Assembly (NCBI GenBank): GCA_964555675.1
Contig: CAZKTU010000231.1
Span: forward strand, 1-10,505
Source of the DNA: CAIWXH01 sp964555675
GTDB taxonomy: Bacteria; Chloroflexota; Chloroflexia; Chloroflexales; Chloroflexaceae
Length of the DNA stretch: 10,505 nt
Reading direction: 5' to 3'
In this document: in pieces, positions 5,776 to 10,505 of the stretch
Layout of the letters: every line of letters begins with the position of its first letter
Numbering within the stretch: the stretch's first letter is position 1
The notes under the pieces: model-generated
What the model saw: only the letters and a program-made list of their open reading frames with translations
Databases searched by the model: none
What the model was told of the DNA's origin: nothing
Position numbers and translations under genes: made by a program

Positions 5776-6120
5776 GTGGATCCCCCGCTGCCGCTCGCGC
5801 GGCTGCGGGCGAGGGGCGTGCTGACCGAGGTGCGCGCCGCCGATCTCCGCTTCACCATCGACGAGGCCTACGCCTTTCTTCAACAGACCATGCGCGTGCC
5901 GATCAGCCGCGAGGCGGCGGAGGCGCTGGAGGCCCGTACAGAGGGCTGGATCGCGAGCTTGCAGCTCGCCGCCCTGTCGCTCAGGGGTCTGGACAGCGCG
6001 CAGATCGCGACGTTTGTCGATGCGTTTCGCGGCAGCCATCACTACGTCCTCGGGTATCTCGGCGCCGAGGGCGAGCAGGCTGCGTGGCGCGCGATCACAC
6101 CGCACCTGAAGTCGGCATAA
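5776..6120 (+). pseudogene. Remnant of a MalT/LuxR-type ATP-dependent regulator (internal fragment)
   Basis: An in-frame GTG directly after the alkD stop (TGAGTG) opens 114 codons. About 95 of them match the region after the NTPase core of large STAND-type LuxR/MalT regulators: DPPLPLARLRARGVLTEVRA (2-21), ADLRFTIDEAYAFL, EALEARTEGWIASLQLAALS and FVDAFRGSHHYVLGYL. Such proteins are usually about 900 residues. Here the Walker A/B ATPase part, the tetratricopeptide-like arm and the C-terminal LuxR helix-turn-helix are all missing. The last 20 or so residues (LGAEGEQAAWRAITPHLKSA) depart from the family. The piece cannot act as a regulator. It could still be translated by coupling to alkD. No start signal of its own is seen. 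Confidence 0.82.
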
Positions 6121-6137
6121 GGCCGCCAGGAGTGGGC

Positions 6138-6168
6138 TTGACTCGTCCCTTTGGGCAGACCCTATACT
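6138..6168 (+). promoter_or_regulatory. MerR-type promoter: 19-bp spacer with internal dyad
   Basis: TTGACT (6138-6143) and TATACT (6163-6168) are close to both consensus hexamers (five of six each) but are separated by 19 bp, not 17. This is the stretched spacing characteristic of promoters that MerR-family activators remodel. Inside the spacer an imperfect dyad, TCgtCCCTTTGGGcaGA (6143-6159), is centred on 6151. The -10 ends 6 nt before the ATG at 6175, so the transcript would be leaderless or nearly so. Autoregulation by the downstream MerR protein is inferred. Confidence 0.72.
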
Positions 6169-6174
6169 CCGCCT

Positions 6175-7008
6175 ATGAACCACGAGCGCGCTGACCTCAT
6201 CCCGATCGGGAGCTTCGCCGCCGCCTCGCTGCTCTCGCAGAAGGCCCTTCGCCTCTACGCCCAGCTCGGCATCCTGGCCCCCCGCTTCGTCGACCCCGAC
6301 TCGGGCTACCGCTACTACCACCCCGAGCAGCTGCGGCTGGCCCGGCTCATTCTGCTGATGCGCCAGGTCGAGATGCCCCTTGCCCTGGTTCGCCAGACCC
6401 TCGCCGCGTCCCCCGACGCGGCCGAGCAGCTGGTGCGCCGGCACCTGGCCGAGCTGGAGCGGCGCACGCAGCGGGCGCGCACGACGGTTCCGGAGCTTAT
6501 CGCACTGCTCAGAGACGAGGAGGACCCGATGCCCTACGAGATCAGCGTCCGCGAGGTGGGAGCCCAGCCGATTGTCAGCATCAGCCGCAAGCTCAAAGTC
6601 GCCGGGCTCGGCGACTTCATCCAGGAGGGGACGAGCGCCCTCTCCCAAGCACTCGAGCGTCGCGGGTTCACGCCCGCGGGGCCACCCTTCGGGCTCTACC
6701 ACGGCCCGGTGAACCAAGATGACGACGGCCCGGTCGAGGTATGCGTGCCGGTGGCGCAGAGGGTGGAGCTCGGCGGCGAGATGCAGGCCCGGGAGCTCCC
6801 AGCCGGCCGGCTGGCCTGCGTGACCCTGCGCGGCCCCGAGTGCCACTTCCCCAAGGTGCTGGAGGGCTACGACGCCGTGTACGAGTGGGTCGAGCGCAAC
6901 GGCTACCGGACCGACGGCCCGCCGCGCGAGGTCTGGGTTAGCGCGCCGGGCGTTGAGGGTGTGCCCGACGAGGAGATGGAGATCGCCTGGGCCTTTGTCG
7001 AGAAGTAG
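6175..7008 (+). CDS. MerR family regulator with GyrI-like effector-binding domain
   Basis: 277 residues in BmrR-like layout. Residues about 9-78 form the MerR winged helix-turn-helix: IGSFAAASLLSQKALRLYAQ (11-30), LGILAPRFVDPDSGYRYYHP (31-50) with the wing motif D-x-x-S-G-Y-R-Y-Y, then LRLARLILLMRQVEMPLALV. A helical linker (about 82-113) is the dimerising coiled coil. Residues about 119-277 form a GyrI-like (AraC effector-binding) domain: YEISVREVGAQPIVSISRKL (121-140), GPPFGLYHG (169-177), VEVCVPV (187-193), LPAGRLACVTLRGPECHFP (208-226), REVWVSAP (251-258). Such domains bind small lipophilic or cationic drugs and bend promoter DNA to activate transcription; the ligand here is unknown. ATG 6175 is chosen because it follows the promoter directly; an in-frame TTG at 6151 lies inside the promoter spacer. 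The nucleotidyltransferase gene follows after 98 nt. Confidence 0.93.
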   Translation: MNHERADLIPIGSFAAASLLSQKALRLYAQLGILAPRFVDPDSGYRYYHPEQLRLARLILLMRQVEMPLALVRQTLAASPDAAEQLVRRHLAELERRTQRARTTVPELIALLRDEEDPMPYEISVREVGAQPIVSISRKLKVAGLGDFIQEGTSALSQALERRGFTPAGPPFGLYHGPVNQDDDGPVEVCVPVAQRVELGGEMQARELPAGRLACVTLRGPECHFPKVLEGYDAVYEWVERNGYRTDGPPREVWVSAPGVEGVPDEEMEIAWAFVEK

Positions 7009-7045
7009 CCCGACCCCGCTCCAAGCGGGCGACAGTGCGAGCGAT

Positions 7046-7067
7046 GCAGCCGGCCCGGGCCGGCTGC
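7046..7067. repeat. 22-bp perfect palindrome
   Basis: GCAGCCGGCCC (7046-7056) is followed without spacer by its exact reverse complement, giving 22 bp of perfect, all but AT-free symmetry in the gap between the MerR stop and the nucleotidyltransferase start. As RNA it would form a 9-bp stem with a CCGG loop. No T-run follows. It could attenuate read-through or be a protein-binding site. Confidence 0.8.
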
Positions 7068-7106
7068 TCCTCATGCTTGTCGCGGCTCGAGACCATAGGA
7101 GCCAGA

Positions 7107-7898
7107 ATGAACCTCCCGCTCGCGGCTGCCGACCTCCTTCAGCGCTTCGACCACCCATCGGTGCAGGCCATCGCCCTACTCGGCAGCCACGCCCGCGGCG
7201 ACGCCGGGCCGTTCAGTGATGTCGACCTCCTGCGCCTGCTCGCGGCCGACGCCGCCGAGGCGCCCGACAACGGCACACACCTCATCGGCGAGCAGCTCGT
7301 CAACCTCAGCAGCGCCACGCCGGCCGACGCCGCGGGCTGGTTCGAGCGGCCCGAGGAGGCGGTGAGCCACATCGCCGGGCTCCGCGTCGCCCGTGCACTC
7401 GTCGACCGTGGCGGCGCCTTCGCTGCGCTCCAGGCCCACGCCCACGCTTTCGTCTGGGACGCGACGATGCAGGGGCGGGCCGACCGCTGGGCGAGCCGGC
7501 AGCTGGTGGGCTGGGCCGAGGAGGCTCACAAGGGCCTGGAGGGGCTGCGGCGCGGCGACGTGGGCCGGCTGCTGAACGCTCGCCACGGCTGCTCCTGGGG
7601 GCTGAACCACGTCATGCAGGTGCAGCGCGGCGTGCTCGTCAGCGGCGACAACGCGGTCTACAACGAGGTCGGCTCGGCAATGGTCGACCAGCCGGAGTGG
7701 CTGCGCCTGCGCCGGCTCGCCTTCGGCCTCGAAGACGCCGCCGGCGTAACGCCGACCATCGCCGACCAGGTGCGGGCTGGCCTGTGGCTCTACGTCCTCA
7801 CCGCCGAGCTGCTCGACGCGGCGCTTCAGCCAGAGGACCGGCCAATCATTGCGCTCACGGTGGCTCGTATCCGCGAGGCGCTGCCTCGAGGCGAGTAA
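7107..7898 (+). CDS. Nucleotidyltransferase domain-containing protein (minimal NTase/ANT-like)
   Basis: 263 residues from ATG 7107, which has AGGAG (7097-7101) 5 nt upstream; longer in-frame starts lack this. The N-terminal polymerase-beta-like fold carries ALLGSHARGDAGPFSDVDLL (23-42): Gly26-Ser27 bind the triphosphate and Asp38/Asp40 are the first two metal ligands. This family transfers NMP groups to small molecules such as aminoglycosides, or to protein targets. The next strand (EQLVNLSSATPAD, about 59-71) has no obvious third aspartate. The C-terminal part (about 100-263) is helical, as in streptomycin/aminoglycoside nucleotidyltransferases, where it forms the substrate pocket. I would not claim antibiotic resistance from this. 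It lies downstream of a drug-type MerR regulator and may share its transcript, although a palindrome separates them. Confidence 0.85.
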   Translation: MNLPLAAADLLQRFDHPSVQAIALLGSHARGDAGPFSDVDLLRLLAADAAEAPDNGTHLIGEQLVNLSSATPADAAGWFERPEEAVSHIAGLRVARALVDRGGAFAALQAHAHAFVWDATMQGRADRWASRQLVGWAEEAHKGLEGLRRGDVGRLLNARHGCSWGLNHVMQVQRGVLVSGDNAVYNEVGSAMVDQPEWLRLRRLAFGLEDAAGVTPTIADQVRAGLWLYVLTAELLDAALQPEDRPIIALTVARIREALPRGE

Positions 7899-8008
7899 GC
7901 CCGCGGGCGGCCGCGTGGCCCTACCGATGGCATCCAGAGCTGGCCATGTGTCAAGCACCTGTGTGCGCGGACGGGGACACTTAGGCTGTGGCGCCTGGGC
8001 GGCGGGGC

Positions 8009-8017
8009 TGGTACAAC
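8009..8017 (+). promoter_or_regulatory. Possible extended -10 promoter for the DUF4153/DUF4173 gene
   Basis: TGGTACAAC combines TGn with TACAAC (8012-8017), about 49 nt before the start codon. No matching -35 is obvious in this very GC-rich stretch. The gap 7899-8065 otherwise shows only the 10-bp palindrome GCCCGCGGGC (7899-7908) right after the nucleotidyltransferase stop. Confidence 0.3.
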
Positions 8018-8065
8018 GGTGGTGAGGCAGGCCGCCTCCGCCAGACCCACAGGAGCACCACCGTT

Positions 8066-9610
8066 ATGCCGCACCTGCGCCACCCGCTCGCCCTCTGCGC
8101 CGCCGCCCTCGGCCTGGGGCTCTGCGCCGACCTGCTCTTCTACGGCCGGGCCCCCGGGCTGTCCGCCCCGCTGTTCGTCGGCCTAGTGCTTGCCGCCTGG
8201 GCCTGGCTCAGCCGTCTCGAAGGCGGCGCGCCCTCACCGGCCAACCGCTGGCTCGGCGCGGCCGCCCTCCTCTTCGCAGCCCTCGTCGCGGTGCGTGCCG
8301 CGCCGTTGCTCACCGCCCTGAACGTGCTGGCCGCCCTCAGCCTGCTGGTGCTGCACGGCGCCCTCGCCCGCGCCGACAGCCTGCTGCGGCTGGAGGGCTG
8401 GCGCCTGGGCCTCGGCGTCGCCAGGGCGGCTATCGAGGCGGCCATGCTGCCGGGGCCGCTCGCGATCGCGCAGGCGGCTCGCCTACGCGTCTCCAGCGGC
8501 CAGGGCCGGGCGCTGCTCGTCGTCGGCCGCGGCGCCGCCCTCGCGGCCCCGGCGCTGCTGGTCTTCACGGGCCTGCTGGCCATGGCGGACGGCATCTTCG
8601 CCAGCTACCTGGGGGACGTGCTGAGCCTGCGGCTCCCCTTCAGCCTCGAGGGGCTCGGCGGCCACGTCGTCCTGGTGGGCGCCGTCACCTGGTGCGTCGC
8701 GGGCGGCCTGATCGTGGCCCTCCGCGAGCACCCGGCCGGCGCGCTGCTCGGCCCGCCCCTCGGCAGCCTGCCGGCCGAGGGGGAGACCCAGCGCCTCAGC
8801 CCGCCGCGCAGCCTCCGCCTACTGGGCTGGGGCGAGGCGGTCACGGTGCTGGCGCTGATCGACGCCCTCTTCGCCGCCTTTATGGCCATCCAGGGGGCCT
8901 ACCTGTTCGGCGGGCGCAGCGTGCTGGAGCGCACCGGGATGACCTACGCCGACTACGCGCGGCGCGGCTTCTTCGAGCTGGTGACGGTAGCATGTCTGGC
9001 GCTCGGCTTCCTGTGGGTCGCGGCCCTCATCGGGCGGCGCGAGCGGCTTTGGCAGCTGCGCGTCTTCAACGGGCTCTGCGCGGCGATGGTGCTGCTGGTG
9101 CTAGGCATGCTCGCCTCAGCCGCGCTGCGCATGTGGCTCTACGAGCAGGCCTACGGCTTCACGTTACTACGCCTGCTGACCCACAGCTTCATGGCCTGGC
9201 TCGCGGTGGTGCTGCTGCTCTTCCTCGCCGCGCTGCTGCTCGCCCGGCCGCGGCTCTTCAACCTCGGCGCCCCGGCCTCGGCCCTGGTCTACGTGCTCGC
9301 GCTGAACCTGCTCAACCCCGACGCGCTGATCGTGCGCGAGAACGTTGCCCGCTACCAGGCCACCGCCAAGCTCGACGTGGTCTACCTGGCGACGCTCTCG
9401 GCCGATGCGGCGCCCCAGCTGGTCGGCGCGCTCCCCCTCGTCGGCGAGCACCGCGGCCAGCTTGAGGCTCAGCTCCGGGACCTCAAGGCGAGCCTCGACG
9501 AGACGGCGGCGCGCGACGGGCTGCCGGGCTGGAACGCGAGCCGCGCCCGGGCCGCGGCTCTGCTCGAGCACGGGCTGGGCGGCGGGGATCTGGGCGCCGC
9601 CGCGCCGTAA
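8066..9610 (+). CDS. DUF4153/DUF4173 family polytopic membrane protein
   Basis: 514 residues from ATG 8066, preceded by AGGAG (8051-8055, 10 nt). The start is followed at once by hydrophobic sequence. I count about 10-11 transmembrane segments: about 8-26, 32-49, 62-80, 81-100, 149-175, 198-219, 255-282, 302-323, 333-358, 372-394 and 399-416. Family landmarks: TYADYARRGFFELV (293-306), YEQAYGFTLLR (359-369), and LNLLNPDALIVRENVARY (413-430), followed by a predicted soluble tail (about 431-514) with LDVVYLATLSADAAPQLV (436-453). That layout matches DUF4153/DUF4173 proteins, whose function is unknown; they are inner-membrane proteins often near signalling or stress genes. It appears monocistronic and ends convergently with the deoxyribosyltransferase-like gene. 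The choice between the two DUFs is from remembered motifs. Confidence 0.85.
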   Translation: MPHLRHPLALCAAALGLGLCADLLFYGRAPGLSAPLFVGLVLAAWAWLSRLEGGAPSPANRWLGAAALLFAALVAVRAAPLLTALNVLAALSLLVLHGALARADSLLRLEGWRLGLGVARAAIEAAMLPGPLAIAQAARLRVSSGQGRALLVVGRGAALAAPALLVFTGLLAMADGIFASYLGDVLSLRLPFSLEGLGGHVVLVGAVTWCVAGGLIVALREHPAGALLGPPLGSLPAEGETQRLSPPRSLRLLGWGEAVTVLALIDALFAAFMAIQGAYLFGGRSVLERTGMTYADYARRGFFELVTVACLALGFLWVAALIGRRERLWQLRVFNGLCAAMVLLVLGMLASAALRMWLYEQAYGFTLLRLLTHSFMAWLAVVLLLFLAALLLARPRLFNLGAPASALVYVLALNLLNPDALIVRENVARYQATAKLDVVYLATLSADAAPQLVGALPLVGEHRGQLEAQLRDLKASLDETAARDGLPGWNASRARAAALLEHGLGGGDLGAAAP

Positions 9611-9739
9611 AACGCCCTGGCGTGCGTCTCCCGAGAAGTTGCGGCAGCTCGCTCGTGTAGCATCCGCACACCGCACGCTCGCCCGCAAGTTGCACTATGC
9701 CACCCGCGACACCAAAGCTCTACATCTAGACGCTCTGCC

Positions 9740-9760
9740 CTGCGCTGCCGCTAGGCGCAG
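9740..9760. terminator. Weak hairpin between convergent genes
   Basis: CTGCGC (9740-9745) and GCGCAG (9755-9760) form a 6-bp stem with a 9-nt loop in the 167-bp gap between convergent genes. A second 6-bp repeat, CTACGG/CCGTAG (9778-9791), overlaps the stop of the minus-strand gene. Neither has a T-run, so a terminator role is tentative. Confidence 0.25.
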
Positions 9761-9777
9761 CCAACCCAGCGGCACCG

Positions 9778-10266
9778 CTACGGAGCCGTAGGCCCCCGAT
9801 GCCTGGCGGACCAGGCGCCGATCGCGCCGCACAGCTCACTGAGCGTCGAGATCTGGGGGATGCCGTAGCGCGCGCAGACCACGTCGACGTTGCCCTTGCG
9901 CCAGTAGCCGGGCGGGCAGCAGACCAGCAGCTTGCCGCTCGCGGCGAACAGGCCGAGCTCAAGCAGCGTGATTGGCGCGTAGGTCTCCGGGGCGAAGTAC
10001 ATCGCGATTAGGCCCGCCCGCTCCTGGGCGTCGAGCTCCCACGTCACCTGGGCCACAAACTGCGGGTTCGCGCTGCTCTGCTCCCAGCTCGCGTCCCAAT
10101 CATCGCGGCGCGGGTTGAGGATGGTGAACGGCTCATCGCGCAGCGCGGCCGCGACCTCGTCCTGCCAGAGCTCGGCCCGCCCCATCTCGATCGAGCCGGC
10201 GAGAAAGACGCTGGGCTGCGGTAGGGTAGGCGGGAGCGGAGTGGGCGGCTTCAGCACGGTGGCCAT
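9778..10266 (-). CDS. Nucleoside 2-deoxyribosyltransferase-like protein
   Basis: 162 residues, matching the Nuc_deoxyrib_tr_2 type. True nucleoside 2-deoxyribosyltransferases exchange bases on deoxyribonucleosides through a glutamate nucleophile; many relatives cleave N-glycosidic bonds of other nucleotides. Seen: SVFLAGSIEMGRAELWQDEV (19-38), with the Gly-Ser nucleotide loop; ILNPRRDDWDASWEQ (49-63); FVAQVTWELDAQERAGLI (70-87); ITLLELGLFAASGKLLVCCP (99-118), with Glu103 the likely nucleophile; and GYWRKGNVDVVCARYGIP (120-137). The proline-rich first 18 residues are probably disordered. GAGGAGGAGC lies about 7 nt upstream of the ATG on the minus strand and fits a ribosome binding site. It is divergent from the phosphotransferase-like gene, sharing a 104-bp gap. 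The substrate is unknown; nucleotide salvage or modified-nucleotide clean-up are both possible. Confidence 0.92.
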   Translation of the reverse strand: MATVLKPPTPLPPTLPQPSVFLAGSIEMGRAELWQDEVAAALRDEPFTILNPRRDDWDASWEQSSANPQFVAQVTWELDAQERAGLIAMYFAPETYAPITLLELGLFAASGKLLVCCPPGYWRKGNVDVVCARYGIPQISTLSELCGAIGAWSARHRGPTAP

Positions 10267-10329
10267 TGGTGTGCTCCTCCTCGGCCGTCAGCTCCAGACA
10301 AGCGGCCGCCAGTCACTTCAGGCGCTGAG

Positions 10330-10337
10330 TATACAAT
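10330..10337 (+). promoter_or_regulatory. -10 element for the phosphotransferase-like gene
   Basis: TATACAAT (10330-10337) offers TATACA or TACAAT (five of six) as a -10, about 33 nt before the ATG at 10371. AAGGGAGA (10355-10362) in the leader is a good ribosome binding site, 8 nt from the start. The -35 is unclear. Confidence 0.45.
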
Positions 10338-10370
10338 GCGCTGAGACATCACTCAAGGGAGACGCACGCA

Positions 10371-10505
10371 ATGGTTACGCTCTCCCCTGAGCTGGCCACA
10401 CGCTTCGCCGGCACAAGCTGGGAGCAGGTAACTCTCGGCGAGGCCGGCGCTCAGGTCTACCGCCTCGGTGCCGACGCCGAGATGCGCTCCCTCAAGGTCG
10501 AGCCG
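10371..10505 (+). CDS. Aminoglycoside 3'-phosphotransferase-like kinase, N-terminus only
   Basis: The first 45 codons run in frame to the window end. The APH(3') family uses ATP to phosphorylate a hydroxyl of aminoglycosides with a protein-kinase-like fold. Seen: WEQVTLGEAGAQVYRLG (17-33), the glycine-rich nucleotide-binding loop in the APH form (compare G-x-S-G-A-x-V-Y-R-L), and RSLKVEP (39-45), with Lys42 at the place of the ATP-binding Lys44 of APH(3')-IIIa. The catalytic His-x-D and Asp-Phe-Gly-like motifs would be beyond the edge, so resistance cannot be judged. Chromosomal homologues in environmental bacteria often have unknown substrates. Confidence 0.8.
   Translation, partial: MVTLSPELATRFAGTSWEQVTLGEAGAQVYRLGADAEMRSLKVEP

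Noticed and set aside
7035..7106. A longer N-terminus for the nucleotidyltransferase from ATG 7035
   Set aside because: It would translate the 22-bp palindrome, and AGGAG sits 5 nt before ATG 7107, where family similarity begins.
4609..7158. An 849-codon open frame on the minus strand across alkD, the regulator remnant and merR
   Set aside because: It lies opposite well-supported genes, is rich in Arg, Gly, Ala and Pro with no recognisable domain, and is the usual antisense artefact of high GC at third codon positions.
7988..8065. A longer N-terminus for the membrane protein from 7988
   Set aside because: The added residues are polar and low in complexity, and the ATG at 8066 has a ribosome binding site and starts just before the first membrane segment.
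7107..10505. An antibiotic-resistance island from the nucleotidyltransferase, the APH-like gene and the MerR-GyrI regulator
   Set aside because: The genes are on different transcripts with unrelated genes between, there are no mobility genes, and both folds have many non-resistance members.
1..10505. CRISPR array, tRNA, rRNA or insertion sequence
   Set aside because: I saw no regularly spaced repeats, no cloverleaf with a CCA end, no rRNA-like stretches and no transposase motifs.

Overview
This is a GC-rich window of ordinary, compact bacterial chromosome with genes on both strands. The phylum is not proven. A Chloroflexota-like (Chloroflexia) origin is my best inference. It rests on the high GC, on a remnant of a large MalT/LuxR-type ATP-dependent regulator (a family heavily expanded in that phylum), on a DUF4153/DUF4173 membrane protein, and on near-leaderless promoters. 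I see no transposase, integrase, CRISPR array, tRNA or rRNA.

Layout. (1) 1-1368, minus strand: a MarR-type repressor followed by a pirin-type cupin that runs off the left edge. Upstream lies a perfect 10-bp inverted repeat that looks like the operator and promoter of the pair. (2) 1412-2762, plus strand: two tiny questionable ORFs, then a complete class V (NifS-like fold) PLP enzyme. (3) 2763-3201: a non-coding stretch with a compact hairpin, a dispersed-type inverted repeat and a possible MazG-like N-terminal remnant. (4) 3202-3654, minus strand: a YaiI/YqxD (UPF0178) protein, preceded by about 340 bp that may hold decayed coding sequence. (5) 4011-6120, plus strand: a C45/acyltransferase-type Ntn hydrolase, an AlkD-like DNA glycosylase, and directly against its stop codon a broken piece of a MalT/LuxR regulator. 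(6) 6138-7898, plus strand: a MerR regulator with a GyrI-like effector domain behind a 19-bp-spacer promoter, then a nucleotidyltransferase-domain protein, with a 22-bp perfect palindrome between them. (7) 8066-9610, plus strand: a polytopic DUF4153/DUF4173 membrane protein. (8) 9778-10266, minus strand: a nucleoside 2-deoxyribosyltransferase-like protein, divergent from the first 45 codons of an aminoglycoside 3'-phosphotransferase-like kinase at the right edge.

How the genes work together: the only well-supported functional unit is MarR-pirin. MerR-GyrI and the nucleotidyltransferase may form a second, drug-sensing type of unit. The rest looks like a run of independent accessory genes: repair, amide hydrolysis, nucleoside and antibiotic modification. 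I found no convincing new multi-gene system. The most checkable items are the two regulator operators, the near-leaderless promoters and the gene remnants.
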